From positions 20,021 through 84,020 of the forward strand of contig CAZRSF010000020.1 in the NCBI GenBank assembly GCA_964602655.1: 64,000 nucleotides of DNA, given 5' to 3'. The notes beneath the pieces were generated by a model that searched no databases, was not told the origin of the DNA, and saw only the letters and a program-made list of their open reading frames with translations. Source of the stretch: Moduliflexus sp964602655. GTDB taxonomy: Bacteria > Moduliflexota > Moduliflexia > Moduliflexales > Moduliflexaceae. Both the position numbers and the translations under genes were made by a program. This document shows positions 17,058 to 26,292 of this stretch, piece by piece (positions within the stretch are counted from its first letter, which is position 1; each line of letters begins with the position of its first letter).

Positions 17058-18518
17058 TCAAGAAAACATTTTTGTCAAGAGAAAGAGTTGTTCGTTATAG
17101 TTGATCTCCATACGAAAATGCTTCAGAAAGCTTTGTCCAAGCAAGCCGTCAATGCCGGGGTAGGCGGATAAATTCCAGACCAATGCCGGAATGTTGCGGA
17201 CTTCCAGCGTCCCGACTTTCAGCGAGGGAAGATTGACTAATGGCGCGCTGTACGGCAGGCCGTTCAGCGTGAAATGGATTTCACTTGTCTCCGGCGTGAT
17301 TTTAAGGCCAAGCCGCGCGGCAAGCGGTTCGGAGAGGATGGTGTATTCGGCCTGTGGTTCGATGAACAGCATTGCGGGGACAGATTGATTCGCCGTTGCT
17401 TGAATCAAGGCGGGATAGCGGTCGGATGGCGTCAATTCGATCACGGTTTTCACCGACTGCTCTCCTCGCAGGCGCAGCGTTTCTTCCCAGAGCGCGTTCG
17501 CTGTCGGAAATGCGCCTGTTCCAAGCCGAAACGCGGTCGAATGTTTGGACAGATGAAAGAGTTGTTCCAATTCATTGGCGGCCTCGCTGTTGTTGCCAGA
17601 TTTTTTGAGGAGTTCCACGACTTTCAAGCGTAGGTCGTGCCATTCCGGGTCGATCTGCAACGCCGCCCGATATTCCTGTGCCGCTTCCGCAAAACGTTCG
17701 AGCTTTTCATACGCAACCGCCATGCCGGCGCGAACTTCGAGCTTGGCGTCGAGCCCGGCGTCGCGGGCTTTCTGAAAATAGGTCAGCGCCGTAGCGAATT
17801 GTTTGCGATTCAGACAGAAGATGGCAAATTCGACCGTTGCATACGGATCGCTCTCTTCGAATGGCACGGCGGCGAGATACTCTTGCATTCCCTGCGAAAT
17901 TCGCCCGGCGCGGATATATAAATCCGCCAGCGCGTAATGGGCGTCCGGGCTGTTCGCTTGGCTCAACAGGGAGGAACGCGCTTCGAGTTCCGCCGCTTCT
18001 TCGGCAAACGGATTGATCTTCAACGCTTGCCGGAGCAATTCCGCCGCTTCCCGGCGTCGCCCTTGCGCCTCTGATATATCCGCTAAACGCATTCGCACGT
18101 CCGTCAGATTCGGCGCTTGTTCGATGGCGCGACGATACCAACGCGCCGCCAGCGAAATATGCGCAAGTTGCTCGTAGCCATAGCCGATCATCGAGGAGAG
18201 TTTATAGCTTTCTGCGCCGTGCCCGGCGAGAACAAGAAATTGTTTCAGCCCTTCGCGAAACTCGCGTTTGCGATAGAGCAGCGTCCCTAATTCCATGCGA
18301 GCCTTAACATGATCGGGATACTGGTCGAGCGTGGCGCGGAAATGCTCTTCCGCTTTCTGAAACTGCTTGAGGTCTTTGTACGCCAGCCCTTTCTGGTAAG
18401 ATTTAGCGGCATCGCGTTCTGTTGAATGGCAGGCAGAAAGGAAACCGGCGGCAACAAATAGGAGAAGACAACGAATCACAACAGAATACGCGGCGTTTTT
18501 CACTGTTTTTCGTTCCAT
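17058..18518 (-). CDS. TPR lipoprotein with a degenerate retropepsin-like aspartic protease domain
   Basis: This 486-residue protein has a basic N-terminus, a hydrophobic stretch and a lipobox LSAC with Cys30. About eight TPR units follow (residues 35-330; for example YQKGLAYKDLKQFQKAEEHF). The last 110 residues match the retropepsin-like fold found in bacterial proteins: a hydrophobic strand, LSEPLAARLGL, a flap-like turn, and a closing IDGLLGQSFLKHF followed by MEINY. In active members the first strand ends in DTGA; here the corresponding stretch is FIEPQAEY, so the catalytic Asp and Thr are missing. It is probably a non-catalytic periplasmic or outer-membrane scaffold (inference). It is transcribed alone or after the gene at 18545. 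Confidence 0.82.
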   Translation of the reverse strand: MERKTVKNAAYSVVIRCLLLFVAAGFLSACHSTERDAAKSYQKGLAYKDLKQFQKAEEHFRATLDQYPDHVKARMELGTLLYRKREFREGLKQFLVLAGHGAESYKLSSMIGYGYEQLAHISLAARWYRRAIEQAPNLTDVRMRLADISEAQGRRREAAELLRQALKINPFAEEAAELEARSSLLSQANSPDAHYALADLYIRAGRISQGMQEYLAAVPFEESDPYATVEFAIFCLNRKQFATALTYFQKARDAGLDAKLEVRAGMAVAYEKLERFAEAAQEYRAALQIDPEWHDLRLKVVELLKKSGNNSEAANELEQLFHLSKHSTAFRLGTGAFPTANALWEETLRLRGEQSVKTVIELTPSDRYPALIQATANQSVPAMLFIEPQAEYTILSEPLAARLGLKITPETSEIHFTLNGLPYSAPLVNLPSLKVGTLEVRNIPALVWNLSAYPGIDGLLGQSFLKHFRMEINYNEQLFLLTKMFS

Positions 18519-18544
18519 TCTCCCATTCGTTGACGTTGTAATGC

Positions 18545-18964
18545 TTATGCGTGCTCTTTCATGCGGTGTTCGAGTTCCAACACCTTGCTTTCCAGGATTT
18601 GCACCCGTCTTTCCAGCGCGTCGTGCTTGTCTTTGGGGACGAGGTTCATCCCTTCCAATGCCTTATTGATCATCTCGTTGATTTTCTCTTCGATTTTGCC
18701 GGTGTTTTCTTTGGCTTTTTTCATAAAATCATCCACGACCGTTTGCTGCTCTTCGGCTTTCACCTCACCGCGTTCGATCAAATTTCTGACGGTCTCTTCG
18801 ATGTCGCGCTGCACGCCAAGCCCGAACAGATACATTTTATGAAACATGTTTTCGAATTCCGTGCGTTGCTCTTTCTTTTCGGATTTGCCCTGTTCTTGCT
18901 GCTGTTCGGAAGAAGTCTGTTCTTCCTGCGTCTGGCCTGTGGTGGTTTCCGTATTCTCTGCCAT
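18545..18964 (-). CDS. Phasin-like coiled-coil protein
   Basis: The protein has about 139 residues. An acidic Gln/Glu/Thr-rich N-terminus is followed by amphipathic helix (FENMFHKMYLFGLGVQRDIE, VKAEEQQTVVDDFMKKAKE). A C-terminal leucine/valine heptad coiled coil (ALERRVQILESKVLELEHRM) closes it. The pattern fits the PhaI/PhaF-like poly-hydroxyalkanoate granule-associated family or a general phasin; no PHA genes are in the window, so the role stays open. The start at 18964 has AGGAGG 8 bases upstream, a strong site. The frame continues upstream through a hydrophobic stretch, which would give a membrane-anchored longer form but lacks such a site, and further upstream it overlaps lepA. Confidence 0.72.
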   Translation of the reverse strand: MAENTETTTGQTQEEQTSSEQQQEQGKSEKKEQRTEFENMFHKMYLFGLGVQRDIEETVRNLIERGEVKAEEQQTVVDDFMKKAKENTGKIEEKINEMINKALEGMNLVPKDKHDALERRVQILESKVLELEHRMKEHA

Positions 18965-19115
18965 TGTCGTATCCTCCTGTTGATCGCCTTCCCGGCGCGA
19001 CGAAATTACGCCCGCCAGAATACCGGCCATGCCGAATAAGGTGAATAATTTGATGAATATACGTTCGGACATTTGATACATGCTCTGTTTCAACCTCTGA
19101 GAGATTGTCGAAGAT

Positions 19116-20915
19116 TTAGCTTTCGACTTGTAGGATCGCCATGAACGCTTCCTGCGGGACCTCGACTTTGCCGACTTGCCGCATCCGTTTCTTGCCTTCT
19201 TTCTGCCGTTCCAGCAATTTTCGTTTGCGGGTAATGTCGCCGCCGTAACATTTCGCCAGCACGTTTTTCCGCAAGGCCGATACCGATTCGCGGGCAATGA
19301 TGCGCGAGCCGAGCGCGGCCTGAATCGCGACTTCGAACATCTGGCGCGGAATGAGTTTCCGCATTTTTTCGACGAGTTCCTTGCCGCGCGCATACGCCTT
19401 GTCTCTATGCACGATAATCGAAAGCGCGTCCACCGGGTCGCCGTTCAGCAGAATATCGAGTTTGACAATCTCCGACTGCTGGTAGCCGATATGTTCGTAA
19501 TCAAGCGACGCATACCCTTTGGTCAAGCTTTTCAGCTTGTCGTAAAAGTCCATGACCGTTTCGTTGAGCGGAAATTCGTAGGTCAGCACGACTTTATTGC
19601 TCGCTACATATTCCATTTTTTTCTGTACGCCGCGCCGGTCTTGCGCCAATTTCATGACATTGCCGAGGTATTCGGTCGGCAGAAAAATCATGGAGCGAAT
19701 CACCGGTTCTTCCACCCACTGACACTCGTTGCGTTCCGGGAATTTCGCCGGGTTGGAGATATATTCTTCCGAGCCATCCAGATGCACCACTTTATACACC
19801 ACGCTGGGGGCAGTAGTCAATAAATCGAGATCGAATTCCCGTTCTAAGCGTTCCTGCACGATTTCCATGTGCAGCAAACCGAGGAAGCCGCAGCGAAATC
19901 CCGGTCCGAGCGCGTCCGACATTTCCGGCTCGAACAGGAAGGCCGAATCGTTGAGCGCTAATTTTTCCAGACTTTCCCGCAAATGTCCGTATTCCGCGCC
20001 GACCGAGGGAAACAAGCCGCTGAAGACCATCGGCTTGACATCTCGGAAACCCGACAGCGGCGTTTGCGTCGGATGCTCGACGTCGGTGACGGTATCGCCG
20101 ATTTTAGTGTCGCGCACTTCTTTGATGCTGCCGACAAAATAGCCGACCGACCCGGCGGGCAAGGTGTCGGTCGGGATGAGACCGAGTCGCAGCAACCCCA
20201 CATCCGTCACTTCGAATTCGTTACCGGTGGACATCATGCGGATGCGCATCCCTTTTTTGATCGTGCCGTTCATCACGCGCACATAGACGACTGCGCCCAA
20301 ATATTCGTTGAACCACGAATCGAAAATCAGCGCTTCCAGCGGCGCGTCCGGGTCGCCTTGCGGTTCGGGAATGCGCTGGACAATCGCTTCTAATACCTCT
20401 TCGATGCCGATGCCCATTTTCGCGCTGACCGGAATCGCGTCAGTGGCGTCAATACTGAGAATTTCTTCGATCTGTTCTCTGGTGCGGTCAATGTCCGCGC
20501 TCGGCAAATCAATTTTATTGATAATCGGAATGATGGTTAAATTGTGTTCCATCGCGAGATAGACGTTCGCCAACGTTTGCGCTTCCACGCCCTGCGTCGC
20601 GTCCACGAGCAGCAATGCGCCGTCGCAGGCGGCCAGACTGCGCGAGACTTCATACGAAAAATCCACATGTCCCGGCGTATCAATCAAATTCAGTTCGTAT
20701 TCCTGTCCGTCTTTTGCGGTATAACTCAGCCGAATCGGGTGCGATTTGATCGTAATCCCGCGTTCGCGTTCCAAATCCATGTTATCCAGCACTTGCGCCA
20801 TCATGTCGCGTTTGGCAATCGTTTTCGTGGTTTCAAGCAGCCGGTCGGCCAGCGTGGATTTGCCGTGATCAATGTGTGCGATAATCGAAAAATTTCGGAT
20901 ATTCTCTCTCTTCAT
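19116..20915 (-). CDS. lepA: Elongation factor 4 (LepA), back-translocating GTPase
   Basis: This 599-residue protein has the usual length for EF4. Starting at ATG 20915 gives [20 protein letters not shown]; the G1 motif AHIDHGKST is at 13-21. RGITIKSH (G2), DTPGHVDF (G3) and INKIDLP (G4) follow. Domains II, III and V are EF-G-like. The specific C-terminal domain contains [20 protein letters not shown], the hallmark of LepA. EF4 acts on translating ribosomes and in 30S biogenesis. The gene is followed by the phasin-like gene on the same strand. Confidence 0.97.
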   Translation of the reverse strand: MKRENIRNFSIIAHIDHGKSTLADRLLETTKTIAKRDMMAQVLDNMDLERERGITIKSHPIRLSYTAKDGQEYELNLIDTPGHVDFSYEVSRSLAACDGALLLVDATQGVEAQTLANVYLAMEHNLTIIPIINKIDLPSADIDRTREQIEEILSIDATDAIPVSAKMGIGIEEVLEAIVQRIPEPQGDPDAPLEALIFDSWFNEYLGAVVYVRVMNGTIKKGMRIRMMSTGNEFEVTDVGLLRLGLIPTDTLPAGSVGYFVGSIKEVRDTKIGDTVTDVEHPTQTPLSGFRDVKPMVFSGLFPSVGAEYGHLRESLEKLALNDSAFLFEPEMSDALGPGFRCGFLGLLHMEIVQERLEREFDLDLLTTAPSVVYKVVHLDGSEEYISNPAKFPERNECQWVEEPVIRSMIFLPTEYLGNVMKLAQDRRGVQKKMEYVASNKVVLTYEFPLNETVMDFYDKLKSLTKGYASLDYEHIGYQQSEIVKLDILLNGDPVDALSIIVHRDKAYARGKELVEKMRKLIPRQMFEVAIQAALGSRIIARESVSALRKNVLAKCYGGDITRKRKLLERQKEGKKRMRQVGKVEVPQEAFMAILQVES

Positions 20916-21191
20916 AATGAATGTAGCGTACTCCAATTTTCTATTTTAATGGTTTGACAGGCTTTTCTTTTTGAAAAAGCAGGATATGCCAACTTGCAAA
21001 AATTCTAAAACTCCTCTAATGATTACATTACTCTGGCGCCCCTGTTTTTCTTGTCAATAGATATTATGCAGGAAATCTGAAATTTCGGCAGAAGTTCTTG
21101 ACAAACCAGAGGGAAAAAATCGTACACGAATTGTCGCGATATGACAAGAAAAATTACCTCATTCCGTATTTTACCTGACAATAATGATTTT

Positions 21192-22337
21192 ATGAACACT
21201 CCTCGTATGTTAATTGTAACAGGCGAAGCCTCCGGCGATTTGCATGGCGCGCACCTGATTCGTTCGGTAAAGACGCGGATGCCGCAGGCGCAAATTTTCG
21301 GCGTCGGCGGCTCGCATCTCGCGGCGGAAGGCGTGACGCTGATCAGCAGCAGCGACGAATTGGCGGTGGTCGGCGTGACAGAAGTTCTGAAAAAGCTGAA
21401 AACCGTGTATGCGGTGTTTCGTAAATTGAGCCGCTTTCTAAAAGACGAACGCCCCGATCTTGTCATTTTGGTGGATTATCCCGATTTCAACCTGCGACTC
21501 GCAAAGGTCGCGCACAAACTCGGTATTCGGGTCGTCTATTACATCAGCCCGCAGGTCTGGGCGTGGCGGTCGTCGCGGGTAAAATTGATTCAGAAAATCG
21601 TCACGAAAATGATCGTCATTTTTCCGTTCGAACAAGAATTTTATCGCCGTCACGGCGTGGAAGTCGAATGGGTCGGGCATCCGCTGGTCGAAACGGTGCG
21701 ATCTTCGTTAACAAAAGCGGAATTCTGTCAGCAGCACGCGCTTGATTCGGACAGGCCGATTCTTGGTCTGTTGCCGGGAAGCCGGGAAAGCGAAATCGAA
21801 CGCCTGCTGCCGTTGATGCTCGATGCGGCGCAGCGCATTCGCCAACAGCAGCCCGACGCGCAATTTTTCCTGCCGGTTGCGTCATCATTAGCGCATTCGT
21901 CGTCATTTGCTGCTTTGCCGGAATGGATCACGCCGATTCACGGGCAAACCTACGAGGCGATTGCCGCTGCCGACATGGTAATCACAGCCTCTGGTACGGT
22001 GACAGTAGAAACGACACTTTTAGAAACGCCGATGCTGATTACGTACATCGTCGCGCCGCTTACCTTCTGGATCGGCTCGCATTTCATCCGCGTTCCGTAC
22101 ATCGGCATGGTCAATTTGATTGCTGGAAAAGAGGTCGCCAAAGAGTTTATTCAAAAAAATGCGACGCCCGACGCCGTCGCGCAAGAAGCGTTGCGGCTGC
22201 TCCGCGATGCGGCGGCGCGAGAAGAGATGCGCCGGGAACTTCGCGCTGTGCGCCAGAAATTGGGCGAACCCGGCGCGACAGATCGCGCGGCGAAGGTGAT
22301 TGCAGATACACTGAGTGAGCGAGAGGGATCAATTTGA
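21192..22337 (+). CDS. lpxB: Lipid-A-disaccharide synthase
   Basis: This 381-residue GT19-family glycosyltransferase condenses UDP-2,3-diacyl-glucosamine with lipid X to form the disaccharide core of lipid A at the inner membrane. The N-terminus MLIVTGEASGDLHGAHLI contains the conserved GEASGD. VDYPDFNLRLA, YYISPQVWAWR and LPGSRESEI (the last in the C-terminal Rossmann domain) are intact family motifs. The start at 21192 is chosen because the homologous sequence begins there; the frame extends to 21141 without a better ribosome site. It shows that the host makes lipopolysaccharide, but no other lpx genes are nearby. Confidence 0.95.
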   Translation: MNTPRMLIVTGEASGDLHGAHLIRSVKTRMPQAQIFGVGGSHLAAEGVTLISSSDELAVVGVTEVLKKLKTVYAVFRKLSRFLKDERPDLVILVDYPDFNLRLAKVAHKLGIRVVYYISPQVWAWRSSRVKLIQKIVTKMIVIFPFEQEFYRRHGVEVEWVGHPLVETVRSSLTKAEFCQQHALDSDRPILGLLPGSRESEIERLLPLMLDAAQRIRQQQPDAQFFLPVASSLAHSSSFAALPEWITPIHGQTYEAIAAADMVITASGTVTVETTLLETPMLITYIVAPLTFWIGSHFIRVPYIGMVNLIAGKEVAKEFIQKNATPDAVAQEALRLLRDAAAREEMRRELRAVRQKLGEPGATDRAAKVIADTLSEREGSI

Positions 22338-22364
22338 GAAAGAAGAGGAGAGTCATTTTTTTTG

Positions 22365-22393
22365 TTGACATCTGTTTCGACACTCGTTATCTT
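22365..22393 (+). promoter_or_regulatory. Sigma70-type promoter for the secreted protein gene at 22522
   Basis: TTGACA (22365-22370), a 17-base spacer and TATCTT (22388-22393) precede the gene by about 130 bases, leaving a long 5' leader. Confidence 0.6.
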
Positions 22394-22521
22394 AATATTC
22401 AGCACAGAATGGCACAGGAATTGCTTTAGATGGTTGTGTGGTTCTGTTCTGTAAGTCAGTATGCAGTATTTCGATAAAAAAGAATCGTCTTGCTGCAAGA
22501 TAACAATTAACGGAGGATATT

Positions 22522-23235
22522 ATGATGAAACATATTGCAATTGCTTCAATTTTACTTGGAGTTATCAGCGTCGGAATGGCTGGGTTTGCGTTCGCCGATA
22601 CGCTTGAAATGAAAGATGGACGTTTGCTCGAAGGGACGTATGTGGGGGGAACGCAAACCTCGCTCCGTTTTCAGGCTGACGGGAAAGTGCAGGTCATTCC
22701 GGTGAAAGATATTTTAGCGTTGACCTTTTCAGCGCCGGTCGCCGCCGCGCCTCAGCCGACGCCGAAAGTCGTTCTTTCTTCGACAAAACGCCCCAATCGT
22801 CCGTCTCAATATACGATTGCCGCAGGCACGAAACTGCCGGTCAAAATATTGGATGACATCAGCGTTGAGAACAATCGGAAAGATGACTGGTTCTACGGAA
22901 CATTGGAGAGTGATTTGATTGTGAACGGAAAAGTCATTGCGCCGAAAGGAGCGGGCGTCAATGGGCAGGTCGTGACCGCACAGACGCAAGGGAAATACGG
23001 CCCGGCGCTTGCCGTGACGTTGCGGGAATTGGAACTGGACGATAAACGCACTATCAAAATCGTCACATCCAATTATCTGGTACAGACGCAGGCCGCGAAA
23101 GCCACGACACATGATCTTGGCGTTGCGACGCTGAAAATCGTGACGCGCGACCGGGGCACGCCGTTGAGCATTCCGTACCGAAGCGTTGTCGAATTCGAAA
23201 CCACCGAACCTGTTGAGCTTCCTCCCGTTCGATAA
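22522..23235 (+). CDS. Exported protein with an N-terminal Sm-like and a C-terminal beta domain, function unknown
   Basis: This 237-residue protein has a signal peptide with an Ala-Phe-Ala type cleavage site near residue 25. The first mature part (DTLEMKDGRLLEGTYVGG to VIPVKDILALTF) resembles the short beta domain often annotated as LSm-like in exported proteins of Acidobacteria and related groups. After a Pro-rich linker, the second part (TIAAGTKLPVKILDDISVEN, GKVIAPKGAGVNGQV) resembles the family with a TrbI/VirB10-like beta-barrel fold. Function is not known. GGAGG lies 7 bases before the start, and a hairpin terminator follows. It is a single-gene transcription unit. Confidence 0.75.
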   Translation: MMKHIAIASILLGVISVGMAGFAFADTLEMKDGRLLEGTYVGGTQTSLRFQADGKVQVIPVKDILALTFSAPVAAAPQPTPKVVLSSTKRPNRPSQYTIAAGTKLPVKILDDISVENNRKDDWFYGTLESDLIVNGKVIAPKGAGVNGQVVTAQTQGKYGPALAVTLRELELDDKRTIKIVTSNYLVQTQAAKATTHDLGVATLKIVTRDRGTPLSIPYRSVVEFETTEPVELPPVR

Positions 23236-23244
23236 TTTTATTCT

Positions 23245-23269
23245 GCCCGGCATGTTCTCCATGCCGGGC
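23245..23269 (+). terminator. Rho-independent terminator of the exported protein gene
   Basis: GCCCGGCAT and ATGCCGGGC form a 9-bp stem with a 7-base loop, followed by a T-rich stretch (GTTCTATTTTCTT). Confidence 0.75.
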
Positions 23270-23581
23270 GTTCTATTTTCTTGCCCTGATACAACCGCAC
23301 ACATATTGGAAATCCGGTTTCCCGTTCTGAACTGCCGCTTCAATTTCGTGGTATATTGACACTGGTCGTCCCGCGCTACGTCGCAGGTGATCGAAGAAGC
23401 CATTTCCCTTGATGTCGCGCGGGACTATCGGCTTGCTTCGAGCGAACGCGCCGTATGCGTTGTGGCATGGTTTATGCTACAATATGAGGTGAGTTTATGT
23501 AAATTTTCGGCGTTCTCACATCGTTTCTATCGTGATGCGTAGAGAAGATGACGCATCCCAAAATATTCAGGAGGAGTTATT
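23270..23581. other. Intergenic region upstream of the LpoB-like gene
   Basis: No gene is supported. A TACAAT at 23478-23483 could serve as a -10 element, but no good -35 hexamer lies at the right distance. A TTGACA near 23356 is likewise unpaired. Confidence 0.4.
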
Positions 23582-24202
23582 ATGAAGACATATCATGCGC
23601 AGATAGTATCGGTTGTTGTCGGACTTGCCCTGTTAGGCGCATTAGCGGGCTGCGCTCCCGCGCCATCGAAAGTGTTGCGAGTTGATCCGAACACGCAGGT
23701 CGATCTCAGCGGAAAGTGGAATGACACGGATTCCAGAATGGTGTCGGACGAGATGATTCCTACCTGCCTGAACGGCGCCTGGGCTGGCGATTTCATGGAA
23801 TACGCCGGACGCCTGCCGGTGGTGATGGTCGCGACGGTGTACAATAAAACGGACGAACATATCGCCTCCGATACGTTTATCAACGATCTCGAACGCGCCT
23901 TTATTGATTCGAAACGAGCGCGCGTCGTGCAAGGCGGGGCAGAGTTGGATGAAATCCGCGCCATTCGCCAGGGACAGGCGTCATTTACGGATCCCGCCGT
24001 CCGCGATTATCTCAAAAAAGAATTGGGCGTTGATTATGTGCTTCAGGGTGTGATTAACAAGATTACGGATGTTGATGCGAACCGGAAAGTGTACTTTTAT
24101 CAGGTTGATTTGGAATTGACAGACCTGAATACCATCGAAAAGGTCTGGATCGGCCAGAAAAAGCTCAAAAAGTACGTTGAAAAGGGATTTTATACATTCT
24201 AA
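23582..24202 (+). CDS. LpoB-like lipoprotein (penicillin-binding-protein activator family)
   Basis: This 206-residue protein has a lipoprotein signal with LAGC and Cys24. The mature domain has the LpoB pattern: VDLSGKWNDTDSRMV, then VVMVATVYNKTDEHI, FINDLERAFIDSKRARVV, DYLKKELGVDYVLQGVINKI and YFYQVDLELTDL, closing with a Trp-Ile-Gly-Gln strand. In E. coli, LpoB is an outer-membrane lipoprotein that reaches through the periplasm to activate PBP1b; the family is wider than that role. AGGAGGAG precedes the start. The next gene is a COG3014-like lipoprotein, a frequent partner of LpoB-like genes outside enterobacteria. Confidence 0.85.
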   Translation: MKTYHAQIVSVVVGLALLGALAGCAPAPSKVLRVDPNTQVDLSGKWNDTDSRMVSDEMIPTCLNGAWAGDFMEYAGRLPVVMVATVYNKTDEHIASDTFINDLERAFIDSKRARVVQGGAELDEIRAIRQGQASFTDPAVRDYLKKELGVDYVLQGVINKITDVDANRKVYFYQVDLELTDLNTIEKVWIGQKKLKKYVEKGFYTF

Positions 24203-24245
24203 CCATTGTTCCGACAACATATCAGTGAAGGGGTTCGCATGTGTC

Positions 24246-24273
24246 GTAAGGGCGTTCAATTGAACGCCCTTAC
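24246..24273. repeat. Perfect 28-bp palindrome
   Basis: GTAAGGGCGTTCAA and its exact reverse complement, with no loop, lie between the two lipoprotein genes. It may reduce expression of the second gene or mark a separate transcript. Confidence 0.85.
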
Positions 24274-24326
24274 ATTGAGCCGTCACCTAAACTTGTCAGA
24301 ACTCTACTTGCGTAGCAGGTACAATT

Positions 24327-25667
24327 ATGAAACACTCCATCGCATCCATGCTGCTATTATGTTGCGCTGTCGTCGGCTTGACCGGTTGTTATGCTCAGAG
24401 CCAGCTTGCCGTTATGAACGATGTGCAGGCGGCGGTGCAGAACGACGATTATAACCAGGCCGAAGCCCTGATGAAAGAAAAAGAGGATTTGCAACAGGAG
24501 CGGAATGATGTGTTGTATTTCCTTGAAATGGGGCTGATTACCCATTTAGGCGCGAAATATGCCGACAGTAATTCCTGGTTCGAGCAGGCGGCGCAGCGGA
24601 TGGAGGCATTGGATGTGATCAGCGTCTCAGGCACGGCGGCGGAGTGGATTCTGACGGAACAACTTCAGCCCTATCGCGGTGAAGATTTCGAGCGCGTGCT
24701 GGTGCATTATTACATGGCGCTCAATTACGTCATGTTAGGGCAGCTTCAGGATGCCCTGGTCGAATGCCGCCGGGTCAACACGCTGTTGCAGCAATTCAAT
24801 AATCGCTACGAACAAAAAAATGTCTATAAAACCGATGCGTTTGCGCTGTATCTCTCTGGCCTGATTTATGATGCGATGGGAGAACTCAACGAGGCGTTCG
24901 TGGATTATCGCAATGCGTATGACACGTATGCAGGGGATTATACGACGTATTACGGAACGTCTGCGCCCAAAGGACTTCAGGAAAATCTGCTCCGCGCTGC
25001 GTCTGCGTTAGGGTTTAGCGACGTTGTCGAGCGCTATCGTTCCTCTGTCGAAAGTTGGCCGGAACAATCGGTCTATCGTCAATCCGCGCGGTTGGTCGTG
25101 ATCTGGGAAAATGGTCTGATTCCGTACAAAGTCGCCAAAGATTTTCGTCTGGATGAGGATGACGACGTGGTTGAATGGAATGAGGAGGAGGACGATGAGG
25201 ATGACGAGTGTTATCTCAAATTTTCTTTCGCTGAATTCGCGCCGCGCCTCAATCTATTTGCCCGCGCCAGTGTCTCTGCCGGAGGCGTCACGCGCCATCT
25301 TGAATTAGCCGAAGACGTGTCCCGGATCGCGCAGAAAAATCTTGAAGATCGGCGTCTTCGCGCCATCGCGCAAGCGATCTCGCGGAATCTGCTGAAATGC
25401 GCGGCGCAGGCAAGCATCAGCGAGGATCATTGGTTCTGGCAATGGCTGTTTATCGGGTTGACAGAATTGACGGAAGGCGCAGACGTGCGGCACTGGTTTC
25501 TGCTGCCCGCCGATATTCATATCACGCAGCTTGTGCTTCCACCCGGAACGACGGATGTGGAGATCGCCTATTTCGACGCCGCTGGCGCGCCGCTCAAACA
25601 GGCGCGTGTCGAGCAGGTTGATTTACAGGCGGGGCAAACAAAATTTATCATCCAGCGAACGTTTTGA
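24327..25667 (+). CDS. TPR-like lipoprotein, COG3014 type
   Basis: This 446-residue protein has a lipoprotein signal ending LTGC with Cys21. Helical repeats fill residues 30-240, with the characteristic tract VLVHYYMALNYVMLGQLQDA and LVECRRVN that marks COG3014 proteins. A strongly acidic stretch (about residues 275-292, nearly all Glu and Asp) precedes a second domain that ends in beta-strand-like sequence. These lipoproteins are typically encoded beside an LpoB-like protein, as here, and are thought to act in the cell envelope; the exact role is unknown. It is the last gene before a palindrome that separates it from the convergent Nudix gene. Confidence 0.82.
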   Translation: MKHSIASMLLLCCAVVGLTGCYAQSQLAVMNDVQAAVQNDDYNQAEALMKEKEDLQQERNDVLYFLEMGLITHLGAKYADSNSWFEQAAQRMEALDVISVSGTAAEWILTEQLQPYRGEDFERVLVHYYMALNYVMLGQLQDALVECRRVNTLLQQFNNRYEQKNVYKTDAFALYLSGLIYDAMGELNEAFVDYRNAYDTYAGDYTTYYGTSAPKGLQENLLRAASALGFSDVVERYRSSVESWPEQSVYRQSARLVVIWENGLIPYKVAKDFRLDEDDDVVEWNEEEDDEDDECYLKFSFAEFAPRLNLFARASVSAGGVTRHLELAEDVSRIAQKNLEDRRLRAIAQAISRNLLKCAAQASISEDHWFWQWLFIGLTELTEGADVRHWFLLPADIHITQLVLPPGTTDVEIAYFDAAGAPLKQARVEQVDLQAGQTKFIIQRTF

Positions 25668-25672
25668 TGATT

Positions 25673-25704
25673 AGCTGTCAGACACGTTTAACGTGTCTGA
25701 CAGC
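25673..25704. repeat. Palindromic repeat, CTGTCAGACAC family, supplying the Nudix stop codon
   Basis: AGCTGTCAGACACGTT and its exact complement make a perfect 32-bp palindrome between convergent genes. On the minus strand it encodes the final residues SCQTR and the TAA stop of the Nudix gene, so the element was probably inserted at the original gene end. Confidence 0.85.
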
Positions 25705-26245
25705 TTACACGATTCAGCCAATGTTGTGCCAAAAAAATGGTGGAAATCGAATTACCGACGCAGATGCTGCCATTGAGAATCAGCGATGGCAGATGGTCGA
25801 ACGGGACAAGTTCGACATGGATATGTTCGTTCGGATCGAGCGATTGATCCTGTCGCTTCACCGCATTCGGCGCGAGAAAGAGAAAATCGGTATTCGTGTC
25901 TTTGGTGGGGTTGTCATGCACCTGACCGAGCAGATGAAATTCGTCAGCCGCGTACCCGGTTTCTTCTAGCAATTCCCGCATGGCGGCGTGTTGCGGGGTT
26001 TCACCATTGTCTATGAATCCGCCGGGAAGCTCTAACAGGATTCTCTGTACGCCGTGTTTATACTGCCGCACTAACGGCACATTGCCCTCAGCCGTCAGCG
26101 CCAAAATCAATACCACATTCGACCGCACCGACACAAAATAATCGTCCACCACGCGCCCGTTCGCTAATTGCACGCAATCCTGCCGCAGCGTGTACCAGCG
26201 ATGCGAAAACACCGTTTCGGATTTCAAAATTTTCCAGGCGTCCAT
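25688..26245 (-). CDS. Nudix hydrolase, ADP-ribose pyrophosphatase type
   Basis: This 185-residue protein carries a perfect Nudix box at residues 76-98 (G, five residues, E82, seven residues, R90-E91, then EETGY). The preceding LLELPGGFIDNGE and following LLGQVHDNP are typical of the NUDT5/ADP-ribose pyrophosphatase subgroup. Such enzymes split nucleoside diphosphates linked to another moiety, often ADP-ribose, using Mg2+. The last five residues come from a palindromic repeat. It lies downstream of the response regulator at 26293, separated by another palindrome, so co-transcription is possible but functional linkage is unclear. Confidence 0.9.
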   Translation of the reverse strand: MDAWKILKSETVFSHRWYTLRQDCVQLANGRVVDDYFVSVRSNVVLILALTAEGNVPLVRQYKHGVQRILLELPGGFIDNGETPQHAAMRELLEETGYAADEFHLLGQVHDNPTKDTNTDFLFLAPNAVKRQDQSLDPNEHIHVELVPFDHLPSLILNGSICVGNSISTIFLAQHWLNRVSCQTR

Positions 26246-26255
26246 GATAGATCAA

Positions 26256-26288
26256 AGGTGTCAGACACGTTCAACGTGCCTGACACCT
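26256..26288. repeat. Palindromic repeat, CTGTCAGACAC family
   Basis: AGGTGTCAGACACGTT and a near-exact inverted copy fill the gap between the response regulator stop and the Nudix start. Confidence 0.8.
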
Positions 26289-26292
26289 GCGT

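Noticed and set aside
18965..19393. N-terminal extension of the phasin-like protein
   Set aside because: The distal part overlaps lepA in another frame, and the strong AGGAGG site points to the start at 18964; a short hydrophobic segment just upstream remains a minor alternative.
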